Made by a program: the position numbers and the translations under genes. A stretch of DNA of 64,000 bases from Arthrobacter sp. PM3 (GTDB lineage Bacteria > Actinomycetota > Actinomycetes > Actinomycetales > Micrococcaceae): positions 1,697,272 through 1,761,271 of the forward strand of contig NZ_CP022314.1 of the NCBI RefSeq assembly GCF_003352915.1. The letters run 5' to 3'. Positions 1 to 7,736 of the stretch are shown here, one piece after another. Positions within the stretch are counted from its first letter, which is position 1, and each line of letters opens with the position of its first letter. Under the pieces are notes generated by a model. The model was not told the DNA's origin and ran no database searches. It was given only the letters and a program-made list of their open reading frames with translations.

Positions 1-270
1 CAACCCGGCCTCCGCCGCGAGAGCCTGCGCGGTCTCACCCGCGATGAACCGCTCAACCAAGGCCAGCTTCAGCTCGAACGAGTACACCTGTTTCGTCTGC
101 TTGGCCACCAGCACTCCTCGACCATGGATCCTCCACCGCAGATACAGACCCTTGACCGGCGAGCGAGCCACACCCATCACCCGCGCAGTCGCCGCATCCG
201 CGATGCCCTTCTCAAACCACGCTACAGCGGCCTCGCGCTGATCTTCAGACAACGGACTACGACCAAACAT
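1..270 (-). CDS. IS3-family transposase OrfA, N-terminal part
   Basis: The frame is open from an ATG at 268-270 to the window edge (90 codons, no stop). The product starts MFGRSPLSEDQREAAVAWF and continues with a segment around residues 60-85 (FELKLALVERFIAGETAQ) typical of the helix-turn-helix region of IS3 OrfA proteins, which bind the element ends and normally combine with OrfB by programmed frameshifting into the active transposase. A purine-rich Shine-Dalgarno (AGGGGAG) precedes the ATG. OrfB is not visible, so whether the element is complete cannot be told. The protein is cut by the window, not visibly broken. Confidence 0.65.
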   Translation of the reverse strand, partial: MFGRSPLSEDQREAAVAWFEKGIADAATARVMGVARSPVKGLYLRWRIHGRGVLVAKQTKQVYSFELKLALVERFIAGETAQALAAEAGL

Positions 271-330
271 AAAACTGCTCCCCTGAAGTCGGAAATGAAT
301 ATCCCAGTCCAACTTCCGGGGACCACTTCA
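1..330 (-). mobile_element. End of an IS3-family insertion sequence (cut by window edge)
   Basis: A transposase-type reading frame runs leftward off the window. Upstream of it, on the minus strand, a sequence starting TGAAGTGGTC at 330 and running to about 300 looks like the terminal inverted repeat of an IS3-type element (family knowledge: such ends start with TG). The other end and any target duplication lie outside the window, so the outer boundary at 330 is inferred from the TG and the distance to the start codon. The element abuts the short-motif array that begins at 341. Confidence 0.6.
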
Positions 331-340
331 TCCCCCCGAG

Positions 341-595
341 TGGACATAGTGGCATTATGTCCACGCTTCGCCGCGAGGAGTGAGCATGTCCCGGGCGACC
401 GCTGGATATGTCCGATCCCCGGCGCCAGCACTGGACATGCTCCCCATGCGGCACCTGGGATGCGCATGTCCGCACCCCTGCGCGCGAGGAATGAGCATGT
501 CCGTACCCGTGCGGCACCTGGGATGCGCATGTCCGCAACCGTGCCCGCGAGGAATGAGCATGTCCTCCTCAGTCGAGCCGACGCTGGGCATGTCC
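341..595 (+). repeat. Array of GCATGTCC-type cores spaced about 31 bp
   Basis: This gene-free stretch holds nine copies of an 8-bp core (GCATGTCC or one-to-two-base variants) starting at 355, 384, 406, 433, 464, 495, 527, 558 and 588; the copy at 433 is inverted (GGACATGC). The last six starts are 30-32 bp apart, about three helical turns. The leftmost copy is half of an inverted repeat, TGGACATA (341-348) and TATGTCCA (356-363). Two longer units alternate: one with GCACCTGGGATGC before the core (451, 513) and one with CGCGAGGAATGA before it (483, 546), giving a 62-63 bp super-repeat. Small open frames here only read through the repeats. Function unknown. Confidence 0.75.
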
Positions 596-635
596 ACTGA
601 GCTTGGCCCGGAGCGGCCCGCCCGCCAGTCCGAGG

Positions 636-2057
636 TTAGAACCCGAGTTGAGCGGCCACCTGCAGCAACAATCCCTCGGAGCCCGCCGGCCCGATCAGCT
701 GAATGCCCATCGGCAGCCCCGAGCCCGCGGTGCCGCCGGTCCAGTGCACCGGGATGCTGATTGCCGGCAGGCCACAGACGTTCACCATGGAGGACCACGG
801 CGCGAACTCGCATTGTTTGCGGTAGTCGCGGTCGGCGTCGCCCTCCCATTCGGCTGCGGGCCAGTAGCCGTCGCCGTGGGACGCCGCCGTGAACCAGCCG
901 ACCGGGCGGGGTGTCTGGGCCAGGGCGGGCGTCAGAATGAGGTCCCACTGCGCGTACTGGGCGGTCGTGTCGTGCTGGAACTGCCGCAGGAACCGCAGGG
1001 ACTCGTCGAGCTTGGCCGCACTGCGCTGCTGGGCGCGCCGGCGGAACGTCCTGGTCAGCGGGGTCAGGAGTGCCTCGCGTTGGGGTGCGATCCGGGCGCT
1101 CCCGACGCCGGCCGTCCAAGCCGTGGTGAACGCGTCCGGGTAGCGGTTGTCATAGCGGATCGCAGCTTCCGACATTTCGTGGCCCGCGGCCTCGAGCCGT
1201 GCGACGCCGTCGGCCAGCGCGTCCAGCGCTTCCGGGTCCGGGGCGAACGGGAAAGCGGTCTGCCACGGGCTGTCCAGGCTGACGCCGATCCGCAGCTTGC
1301 GCGGTTCGTGGGCGGTCACCTCGAGGTAGCTGGCTCCGGGCGCACCGGGCACCAAGGCGCCCAGCAGCAGGGCGGCATCGGCGGCGGTCCGGGCGAGCGG
1401 TCCGGCGACCACGAGCTGCGCCGGATCGCCGGAGCTCTCCCCGGCCGGCACGAGGCCCCGGCCGGGTTTCAGCCCGACGAGTCCGCAGGCCGCGGCCGGA
1501 ATGCGCACCGAGCCGCCGCCGTCGGATCCGGGCGCGAACGGAACCAGCCCCGCGGCCACCGCCGCAGCGCTGCCGCCGGAGGACCCGCCCGAACTGCGGC
1601 TCAGGGCATACGGATTGCGCGACGGCGGGGCAATCCGGTTCTCGCTGTAGGCAGTCAGGCCGAACTCCGGGACCTGGGTCTTTCCCAGCGATATCACCCC
1701 TGCGGCCTTGAGCGCCGCAGCGAGTGCGCCGTCCGCCAGCGCCGCCTTTTGTTCCAGGGCGGCACTCCCATGCGTCGTGACGACGCCGGCCACGTCCGTC
1801 AGGTCCTTGAACGCGACCGGGATGCCGTGCAGCGCGGCCAACGCGTCCCCGCTGCGGCCCGCGAGGGTGCGAAGCCGGTCGGCCGCCACCGCATCTCTCC
1901 GTGCCTGCTCCGCCGTGACGGTGATGAAGGCCCCGAGGTGCGGGTTGCCGGCCTCGACACGGTCCAGGAAATGATCGGTTGCCTGCCGGGCGGAGAGTTC
2001 CCCGGACCGGAGTGCGTCGCGGAGCTGGACGGCGGAAAGCTCGTGGATGTCAGCCAA
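636..2057 (-). CDS. Amidase (amidase-signature family)
   Basis: This is an amidase-signature hydrolase, expected to cleave a C-N amide bond through a Ser-cisSer-Lys triad; the substrate cannot be told. The Lys lies in VAFKD, the glycine/serine nucleophile region is [10 protein letters not shown], and it is followed by [13 protein letters not shown]. Length is about 473 residues, normal for the family. The start is uncertain: a TTG at 2055-2057 gives [14 protein letters not shown], matching the usual N-terminus. An ATG at 2214-2216 would add 53 residues, but those are encoded by the GCATGTCC-type repeats and look non-protein-like. Both flanks of the gene are repeat blocks, and it is transcribed against its neighbours, so it appears monocistronic and possibly acquired. 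Confidence 0.85.
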   Translation of the reverse strand: MADIHELSAVQLRDALRSGELSARQATDHFLDRVEAGNPHLGAFITVTAEQARRDAVAADRLRTLAGRSGDALAALHGIPVAFKDLTDVAGVVTTHGSAALEQKAALADGALAAALKAAGVISLGKTQVPEFGLTAYSENRIAPPSRNPYALSRSSGGSSGGSAAAVAAGLVPFAPGSDGGGSVRIPAAACGLVGLKPGRGLVPAGESSGDPAQLVVAGPLARTAADAALLLGALVPGAPGASYLEVTAHEPRKLRIGVSLDSPWQTAFPFAPDPEALDALADGVARLEAAGHEMSEAAIRYDNRYPDAFTTAWTAGVGSARIAPQREALLTPLTRTFRRRAQQRSAAKLDESLRFLRQFQHDTTAQYAQWDLILTPALAQTPRPVGWFTAASHGDGYWPAAEWEGDADRDYRKQCEFAPWSSMVNVCGLPAISIPVHWTGGTAGSGLPMGIQLIGPAGSEGLLLQVAAQLGF

Positions 2058-2109
2058 GGAAACGGGACCCCAGCCACTTCCGGAGCCGGAGGATGCCCGT
2101 CCCTTGGGG

Positions 2110-2264
2110 GCATGCCCATTCTTGGCAGCAACGGGTGAGCACTGCGGCAGTATGTCCATTGCCCGCGGCCAAGGGAGGGCATGTCCCGTGGGGCGGGGTG
2201 GCGGTGCGGGGGACATGTCCAGTGCCCGGGGTAAACCAGTTCAGGGCGACGGGAGGGCATGTCC
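2110..2264 (+). repeat. Second block of GCATGTCC-type cores
   Basis: Five cores of the same family as at 341-595 begin at 2110 (GCATGCCC), 2150 (GTATGTCC), 2179, 2213 (inside the perfect palindrome GGACATGTCC, 2211-2220) and 2257. Spacing is looser (40, 29, 34 and 44 bp). Two copies share the longer context GGGAGGGCATGTCCCGTGG. The block lies upstream of the amidase, opposite the first block, so the amidase is bracketed by the motif. From 2265 to 2436 I see only GC-rich sequence with a 7-bp stem (2269-2275 with 2289-2295) and a short tandem repeat. Confidence 0.65.
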
Positions 2265-2318
2265 CGTGGCGGGGCCCGCGGAGGAGCCGCCCCGCGGGAA
2301 GATCGGCAGCCATGCGGT

Positions 2319-2340
2319 GTCTCCTTTGCGTCTCCTTTGC
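2319..2340 (+). repeat. Two tandem copies of an 11-bp unit
   Basis: GTCTCCTTTGC occurs twice head to tail and is followed by a partial third copy (GTTCTGC). It lies about 100 bp upstream of the rhodanese gene. It could be a small slippage repeat or part of a promoter region; nothing more can be said. Confidence 0.5.
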
Positions 2341-2436
2341 GTTCTGCAGAAGCGTAACGTGCCCGCGCCCGGGGCGCCGTGCCGGAGCCGGGGGATACGC
2401 TGGGACCAGACCTTGAAATCTGCGGAAAGGGCGATC

Positions 2437-2763
2437 GTGAGCGATTTCCATAGCGTCAGCGTGTCCGGCATCCCCGACGGTGCCAAGATCCTGGATGTCC
2501 GCGACGACTATGAATGGGTTGCGGGCCACGCCGAAGGCGCATTGCACATTCCGCTGGACCAGTTGCCGGCCCGGATCGAGGAACTCGACCCGGACGAGGA
2601 CACCTATGTCATCTGCCGCACCGGCGGCCGTTCGTACCGGGCCACCCAGTGGCTCGTGGGCATGGGGTATTCCGCCCTGAACGTGGCCGGAGGCATGGAC
2701 CAGTGGGTCGAGACCGGCCTGCCGCTGGTGTCCGACAACGGTCTCAAGCCGGTCATTCTGTAA
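2437..2763 (+). CDS. Single-domain rhodanese-like sulfurtransferase
   Basis: The 108-residue protein is one rhodanese domain: ILDVRDDYEWVAGHAEGALHIP near the start, then the active-site loop ICRTGGRS with the catalytic Cys, and the C-terminal NVAGGMDQWV. Rhodaneses carry a persulfide on that Cys and donate sulfur to acceptors such as cyanide or thiols; the physiological partner is unknown. The GTG start at 2437 follows a CGGAAAGG ribosome site by 6 nt; frames extending further upstream read through repeats and are not convincing. It sits 18 bp before pheA and may be cotranscribed with it. Confidence 0.85.
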   Translation: MSDFHSVSVSGIPDGAKILDVRDDYEWVAGHAEGALHIPLDQLPARIEELDPDEDTYVICRTGGRSYRATQWLVGMGYSALNVAGGMDQWVETGLPLVSDNGLKPVIL

Positions 2764-2781
2764 CCGAAGAAGGAAGAACCC

Positions 2782-3765
2782 ATGTCCGCACCGACCCTCA
2801 CGTACACCTTCCTCGGACCCGAGGGCACCTTCACCGAGGCGGCCCTGATGCAGGTGCCGGGCGCGGCGGACGCGGTCCGCATCCCGTCCTCAAATGTGAA
2901 CTCGGCACTGGACAAGGTGCGGGACGGCTCCGCCGACGCCGCCATGGTGCCGATCGAGAACTCCGTCGAGGGCGGGGTCACAGCAACCCTTGACGCCATC
3001 GCCACGGGGCAGGAGCTCAGGATCCTCCGGGAAGCGCTGGTGCCGATCAGTTTTGTCCTGGTGGCCCGGCCGGGCGTGGCGCTCGGCGACATCCGGCGCG
3101 TCTCCACCCACGGCCATGCCTGGGCGCAGTGCCGGCTGTGGGTGGACGCTAACATTCCCAATGCGGAATACATCCCGGGATCGTCGACGGCGGCGGCCGC
3201 GATGGGCCTGCTCCTGGAGGACGAGCCGCACTATGACGCTGCCATCTGCGCCCCGATCGTGGCGGACGAGCAGCCGGGCCTGTCCGTGCTGGCGGAAAAT
3301 ATTGGCGACAACCCCGGCGCGGTCACCCGCTTCGTCCTTGTGGGCCGACCCGGTGAACTTCCCGCCCGTACCGGCGCAGACAAGACCACGGTCGTGGTCC
3401 CCCTGCCCGAGGACCGGCCGGGTGCACTGATGGAGATTCTGGACCAGTTCGCCACCCGCGGCGTGAACCTCAGCCGGATCGAATCGCGGCCCACCGGCCA
3501 GTATCTGGGCCACTACTTCTTCAGCATCGACGCCGACGGCCACGTTGCCGATGCCCGGGTGGCGGACGCGCTCGCGGGCCTGCACCGGATCAGCCCGGCC
3601 ACCCGCTTCCTGGGTTCCTACCAGCGTGCCGACGGCCACCGGAGCAATGTTGCGCCGCATACCTCTGACCAGGCATTCCGGGCTGCGCATGCTTGGGTGA
3701 AAGACATACTGGGCAGTGCATCAGCGACGCCGGTATATACCCCCGGGGGTTCGCCCACAGCGTAG
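2782..3765 (+). CDS. pheA: Prephenate dehydratase
   Basis: Converts prephenate to phenylpyruvate in phenylalanine synthesis in the cytoplasm. The 327-residue protein starts TYTFLGPEGTFTEAAL, has the catalytic TRF motif (GAVTRFVLVG) and a C-terminal ACT regulatory domain from about residue 200 with the ESRP motif (RIESRPTGQYLGHYFF), which in the family binds phenylalanine for feedback inhibition. It is the monofunctional actinobacterial type without a fused chorismate mutase. An AAGGAAGAA ribosome site precedes the ATG. The last 25 or so codons are beyond the ACT domain and include an ACCCCCGGGGGT palindrome (3739-3750) that is probably incidental. Confidence 0.95.
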   Translation: MSAPTLTYTFLGPEGTFTEAALMQVPGAADAVRIPSSNVNSALDKVRDGSADAAMVPIENSVEGGVTATLDAIATGQELRILREALVPISFVLVARPGVALGDIRRVSTHGHAWAQCRLWVDANIPNAEYIPGSSTAAAAMGLLLEDEPHYDAAICAPIVADEQPGLSVLAENIGDNPGAVTRFVLVGRPGELPARTGADKTTVVVPLPEDRPGALMEILDQFATRGVNLSRIESRPTGQYLGHYFFSIDADGHVADARVADALAGLHRISPATRFLGSYQRADGHRSNVAPHTSDQAFRAAHAWVKDILGSASATPVYTPGGSPTA

Positions 3766-3859
3766 GCAAATGCCTCCCGGCGCACTTCCACCCCTTCCCA
3801 ACTGTGCGTATGCTTGCCTGATCCATATTGGGGAAGTCCTCTACCGGAGGGAGCGGGTC

Positions 3860-4081
3860 ATGTCAGGCACCAGCACCGAAAATGACGGCCAGGGAATGAT
3901 TGTCAATCCCAAGCCGACAGCTGACAACCAGGACTGGGACGGCGACGACGCCGACCGCGCGGACCGTCTGCGCTTCGAAGAGGAGCAGGCCATGATCCGC
4001 GAGCAGTCCGAAGCCAGGGCGGCCAAGGCCGCCGCAGATGCGAAGAAGGCAGCCGAGGCCAAGAAAGCCGCCAGCGCCTAG
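3860..4081 (+). CDS. Small charged hypothetical protein
   Basis: A 73-residue cytoplasmic protein with a strong ribosome site (GGAGGG, 3846-3851) before the ATG. The N-terminal half is acidic (DNQDWDGDDADRADRLRFEEEQ); the C-terminal half is a run of Ala, Lys and Glu (about residues 50-73, AKAAADAKKAAEAKKAA) that would form a highly charged helix or coiled coil. I do not recognise a named family. No transmembrane segment or enzyme motif is visible. Its stop codon is the first base triplet of a 14-bp tandem repeat. Confidence 0.7.
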   Translation: MSGTSTENDGQGMIVNPKPTADNQDWDGDDADRADRLRFEEEQAMIREQSEARAAKAAADAKKAAEAKKAASA

Positions 4082-4147
4082 CCCGGCCACCCTAGCCCGG
4101 CCACCCAAGCCGGTCGACGTAGCCCGGCCACCGAAACCCGGCCACCT
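4079..4147 (+). repeat. 14-bp tandem repeat between convergent genes
   Basis: The unit TAGCCCGGCCACC(C/G) starts at 4079, 4093 and 4120, with diverged units at 4107 and 4134. The first TAG is the stop codon of the upstream gene. The repeat fills the gap to the 3' end of the lipid kinase gene (4161). Period 14 is not a multiple of three, so it is not a coding repeat. Confidence 0.7.
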
Positions 4148-4160
4148 AAACTCCGTCCGC

Positions 4161-5225
4161 CTAGACGCCTTCCGCCCCGTCCTTGACCCGGACCAGCAGG
4201 GAACCGGGGGCGATCTGGACGGTGACCTTGGTAGCCTCGCCCGAAGGATCGCCGTCGACCTGGGTGGGCATGGGTTCGGAGCACCGGATCGTGATCTTGC
4301 CCGACCGGTAGTACGTCATGACGGGCAGGTCCCGCTTGTGCTTCAGGACAATCTTTGTGTACATGGCCAGCCAGCCGATTGCGCTGCGGGGACTCATCAC
4401 CACGACGTCGAGCATTCCGTCATCGATCATGGCCTGCGGGATGAAATCGATTCCGCCGGGAACCAGGCCGCAGTTCGCGAACAGCACGCTGCGGATCTTG
4501 CGGGTCTGTTCCGGCTGGTCATCCAGCGCGATGGAGACCTTCTTGCGGCGCCCAGGCAGGTGCCGGACGCCGGCCTCCGTGTACGCCAGCCAGCCAACGG
4601 CTTTCTTCAGGCCGTCGTTCGTGTCACTGACCACCTCGGCGTCCATGCCGATGCCGGCAATCACCAGGAACGTGTGTTCGGATGATTCGCCGGTGCGCGA
4701 ATTCTCCACCGTCATCCGCGCCGTATCAATGAACCGCTGGTGCCCGAAGAGGGCCGCCTGCACATTGCCGGCGAGGTCGTTGACCTCCAGGTGCACATTG
4801 CGGGCCAGGAGATTGCCGGTGCCGAGCGGAACCAGGCCCATCGCGGTGTCCGTCCCGGCGAGGACCTCGGCCACGACACGCACGGTGCCGTCCCCGCCGC
4901 CGGCCAGTACGACGTCGGCCCCATAGTCCACTGCCGCCCGGGTCTGCGAAAATCCCGGGTCCTCCGCAGTTGTCTCGAAGAACCGGGGCGGCTCCCAGCC
5001 TGCCGCAGCGCAGGCGGACTCGATCACCGTCCGGGCCTCCGCGGACCGCGCCTTGATCGGATTCAGGACCACGGCGACCTTCTGCCGCCCCAGGCCTGGA
5101 CTGTGGGTTTGTTCCCACACGGCGCTGCGGGTGTGCTTGGCCCGCAACCTGCGCACCCCCCACCAGCTGGAGACGGCAAACGCCAGGACCCCAGCGATGA
5201 CAAGGTAGATCAGCCAGTCACGCAT
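4161..5225 (-). CDS. Diacylglycerol kinase family lipid kinase
   Basis: The protein has an N-terminal membrane helix (residues about 4-22, LIYLVIAGVLAFAVSSWW), then the DAGK catalytic domain: VVLNPIKARS for the phosphate-binding start, ADVVLAGGGDGTVRVVAEVL with the GGDGT nucleotide-binding motif, and PLGTGNLLAR. Family members phosphorylate diacylglycerol or related lipids using ATP and belong to the DgkB/YegS group. At 354 residues it is slightly long because of the membrane anchor. It is convergent with the small gene at 3860 and divergent from serS, with about 77 bp between the start codons. The lipid substrate cannot be assigned from sequence. Confidence 0.9.
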   Translation of the reverse strand: MRDWLIYLVIAGVLAFAVSSWWGVRRLRAKHTRSAVWEQTHSPGLGRQKVAVVLNPIKARSAEARTVIESACAAAGWEPPRFFETTAEDPGFSQTRAAVDYGADVVLAGGGDGTVRVVAEVLAGTDTAMGLVPLGTGNLLARNVHLEVNDLAGNVQAALFGHQRFIDTARMTVENSRTGESSEHTFLVIAGIGMDAEVVSDTNDGLKKAVGWLAYTEAGVRHLPGRRKKVSIALDDQPEQTRKIRSVLFANCGLVPGGIDFIPQAMIDDGMLDVVVMSPRSAIGWLAMYTKIVLKHKRDLPVMTYYRSGKITIRCSEPMPTQVDGDPSGEATKVTVQIAPGSLLVRVKDGAEGV

Positions 5226-5290
5226 CTTGATCCAACAGTATCCCGCCGGCGCCGGGCATCGGGGTGCCCGGCAACGGCGCCCGGATTGGA

Positions 5291-5302
5291 TACTCTTATC
5301 CA
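5291..5302 (+). promoter_or_regulatory. Putative leaderless promoter of serS
   Basis: TACTCT (5291-5296) ends 6 nt before the GTG at 5303 and no Shine-Dalgarno is present, which is the pattern of actinobacterial leaderless transcripts. No clear -35 is seen. Confidence 0.5.
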
Positions 5303-6583
5303 GTGATCGACGTAAAAGACCTCAGCGAAAATCCGGACAAGTTCCGTGCCAGCCAGCGCGCCCGCGGCGCCGACGAATCCGCGGTGGACGCGATCATCGC
5401 TGCGGACTCGGCCAGGCGCGCCGCGCTGATCCGGTTCGAGAACCTGCGGGCCGAGCAGAACGTGTTCGGCAAGAAGGTCGCGCAGGCCAAGGGCGAGGAA
5501 AAACAGGCCCTGCTCGCCGAGGTCAAGGAACTTGCCGCGTCCGTCAAGGCCGCGTCGGCCGAAGCGGACGTCGCCCAGGCCGCGCAGGACGAGCTGCTCC
5601 GGACCATCCCCAACCTGATCGAGGACGGCGTCCCGGCCGGCGGCGAGGACGACTACATTGTGGTCAAAACAGTCGGCACGCCGCGCGAATTTCCCGACTT
5701 CGAGCCCCGCGACCACCTGGAGATCGGCGAGCTGATCGGCGCGATCGACATGGAGCGCGGGGCCAAGGTGTCCGGCGCACGTTTCTACTTCCTGCGCGGC
5801 GTCGGCGCCCGGCTGGAAATGGCGCTCCTGCAGATGGCCATGGACCAGGCGATCGACGCCGGGTTCGTCCCGATGATCACGCCCACCCTGGTCCGCCCGG
5901 AAACCATGCAGGGCACCGGTTTTGACGTCAAGCACGACGCCGAGATCTACCGTCTCGCCGAAGACGACCTTTACCTGGTGGGCACCTCGGAGGTGGCCCT
6001 GGCCGGCTACCACGCCGACGAGATCCTTGACCTTTCCGGCGGTCCGCTCCGCTACGCGGGCCAGAGCTCGTGCTACCGCCGCGAGGCCGGCTCGCATGGC
6101 AAGGACACCCGCGGCATCATCCGGGTCCACCAGTTCAACAAGGTGGAAATGTTCATCTACACCACCGTGGAGGAGGCAGCAGCCGAGCACGCCCGCCTCC
6201 TGGCGTGGGAAGAGGAGATGCTGGCCAAGTGCGAGCTCCCGTACCGCGTGATTGACACCGCCGCAGGGGATCTGGGCAATTCCGCCGCCCGGAAGTACGA
6301 CTGCGAGGCCTGGGTCCCCACCCAGGGCGCCTACCGCGAGCTGACCTCGACTTCCAACTGCACCACCTTCCAGGCCCGCCGCCTGAACGTCCGGGAACGT
6401 GTCCTGAACGAGGACGGCGCGCCCAAGGGCACCCGGGCCGTGGCTACGCTCAACGGCACCCTGGCCACCACGCGGTGGATCGTCGCCATCCTGGAACACC
6501 ACCAGAACCCGGACGGCTCGGTCAACGTCCCGGCTGCCCTGCAGAAGTACCTGGGCGGGATGACGGTCCTCCCAGTCCTCTAA
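5303..6583 (+). CDS. serS: Seryl-tRNA synthetase
   Basis: Class II synthetase that charges tRNA-Ser (and tRNA-Sec where present) with serine. The 426-residue protein begins [18 protein letters not shown], has the long antiparallel coiled-coil tRNA-binding arm at about residues 30-100, then class II motif 2 ([24 protein letters not shown]) and motif 3 ([18 protein letters not shown]). The GTG at 5303 is chosen because it gives the canonical N-terminus; an ATG at 5264 would add 13 unmatched residues. Translation probably begins on a leaderless mRNA. Nothing about the gene is unusual. Confidence 0.96.
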   Translation: MIDVKDLSENPDKFRASQRARGADESAVDAIIAADSARRAALIRFENLRAEQNVFGKKVAQAKGEEKQALLAEVKELAASVKAASAEADVAQAAQDELLRTIPNLIEDGVPAGGEDDYIVVKTVGTPREFPDFEPRDHLEIGELIGAIDMERGAKVSGARFYFLRGVGARLEMALLQMAMDQAIDAGFVPMITPTLVRPETMQGTGFDVKHDAEIYRLAEDDLYLVGTSEVALAGYHADEILDLSGGPLRYAGQSSCYRREAGSHGKDTRGIIRVHQFNKVEMFIYTTVEEAAAEHARLLAWEEEMLAKCELPYRVIDTAAGDLGNSAARKYDCEAWVPTQGAYRELTSTSNCTTFQARRLNVRERVLNEDGAPKGTRAVATLNGTLATTRWIVAILEHHQNPDGSVNVPAALQKYLGGMTVLPVL

Positions 6584-6738
6584 GCGCCGTCCTCCGAGCG
6601 CCCGACCGCCGGGACCCCCGTCCGCGCACTTAACGTTTCACTCCGGTAAATATTCACACTGTGGATGCGCTGTGGGTGTTTACCACAAGTTAACGCCTTG
6701 CTGTGGCGTTGGTCCTAGCGCCGTCGGGGGTCTCTGCT

Positions 6739-6750
6739 CATACTTGTGAG
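6739..6750 (+). promoter_or_regulatory. Putative leaderless promoter of the HAD hydrolase gene
   Basis: CATACT (6739-6744) ends 6 nt before the ATG at 6751. This supports that ATG rather than upstream or downstream alternatives, though GTGAG just before it could act as a weak ribosome site. Confidence 0.4.
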
Positions 6751-7671
6751 ATGACAACCATGACTGAGTCCTCAGTCGCCGGCAACGATGACCGGCGCAC
6801 GAGCAACGAGAACACCACACAGAACACCACGCCCCGCACCAAGGCAGGCCGCCACCAAACCGGCAGCAGCGACGCCGGCGTGAAGATGATGATTGCCCTG
6901 GACGTCGACGGCACCCTCGTGGACCACGACGGCCACATGTCCGTGACCGTCCGCGAGGCCGCCCAGGCCGTAGTAGCCGCCGGCCACCACGTCATGATCG
7001 CCACCGGCCGTTCGCTCAATGCCACGCTGCCGGTCATCGAGCACATCGGGGTCGAGAACGGGTACGCCGTGTGCTCCAACGGCGGCGTGATCCTGCGGGT
7101 CGATTCCGGCCTGCCCGACGGCTACGAAGTCATCCACAAGGCAACGTTCGACCCCGGACCGGCCCTGCGCGCCCTGCGCAAGCGGCTGCCCTCGGCCAAG
7201 TACGCCCTGGAGGACGAGGCCGGCAACTTCCTGTCCACCGAGCGCTTCCAGGACGCCAGCTTCGGCGTCGAAGCCGTCGGGGTCGACTTCCAGACCATGC
7301 TGGAGGCGACCGCCGTGCGCGTGGTGGTCTTCAGTTCGGAGAACACCCCCGAGGAGTTCAACGCCGCGATCCGCCATATCGGGCTCGCCGGCGTGACGTA
7401 TTCGGTGGGCTGGACGGCCTGGCTGGACATTGCCGCTGCCGGCGTCACGAAGGCCAGCGCGCTGGAGCACCTCCGCGGCCGGCTGAGCATCGAGGCGCAC
7501 CGCACGGTCGCCGTCGGCGACGGCCGCAACGATATCGAGATGCTCACCTGGGCGCGCCGCGGCGTGGCCATGGGGCAGGCCCCGGTGGAAGTGATCGCCG
7601 CCGCCGATGAGGTGACGAAGTCGGTGTACGACGACGGCGCCGCCCACGTGCTGCGCAGCCTCCTCAAGTGA
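6751..7671 (+). CDS. HAD-superfamily hydrolase, Cof type
   Basis: Predicted phosphatase of the HAD Cof/IIB group. Motif I is ALDVDGTLVDHDG (nucleophile Asp), motif II is the Thr/Ser in MIATGRSLN, motif III the Lys in AAAGVTKASALEHL, and motif IV VAVGDGRNDIEML. Such proteins dephosphorylate sugar phosphates or cofactors; the substrate is not predictable. The first 45 residues before motif I are low-complexity, Thr/Asn-rich and unlike the family; translation could instead begin near 6880-6886, giving a standard-length enzyme. The gene stands alone, 167 bp after serS, and its 3' end is convergent with the SatD-like gene. Confidence 0.85.
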   Translation: MTTMTESSVAGNDDRRTSNENTTQNTTPRTKAGRHQTGSSDAGVKMMIALDVDGTLVDHDGHMSVTVREAAQAVVAAGHHVMIATGRSLNATLPVIEHIGVENGYAVCSNGGVILRVDSGLPDGYEVIHKATFDPGPALRALRKRLPSAKYALEDEAGNFLSTERFQDASFGVEAVGVDFQTMLEATAVRVVVFSSENTPEEFNAAIRHIGLAGVTYSVGWTAWLDIAAAGVTKASALEHLRGRLSIEAHRTVAVGDGRNDIEMLTWARRGVAMGQAPVEVIAAADEVTKSVYDDGAAHVLRSLLK

Positions 7672-7736
7672 CGGGCACCGCTGAGGGCGCCGCTGAGCGC
7701 AGCGCCTGATGAGCGCAGCGTCCGTTCAGCTCCGGG

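Noticed and set aside
341..595. Possible CRISPR array
   Set aside because: Spacing near 31 bp is suggestive, but the conserved core is only 8-10 bp, one copy is inverted, the spacers themselves repeat, and no cas gene is nearby.
124..760. Overlapping open frames across the repeat block (for example 124-600 and 380-760)
   Set aside because: They read through GCATGTCC repeats in several frames, giving Met/Ser/His-rich repeats with no ribosome site or domain.
3739..3750. CsoR-like ACCCCCGGGGGT palindrome
   Set aside because: It lies inside the end of pheA, with only a partial flank match and no copper gene or promoter next to it.
6660..6700. DnaA-box-like sequences (TGTGGATGC, TTACCACAA) before the HAD gene
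   Set aside because: Each differs from the consensus at two or more positions, and dnaA, dnaN or an origin layout is absent.
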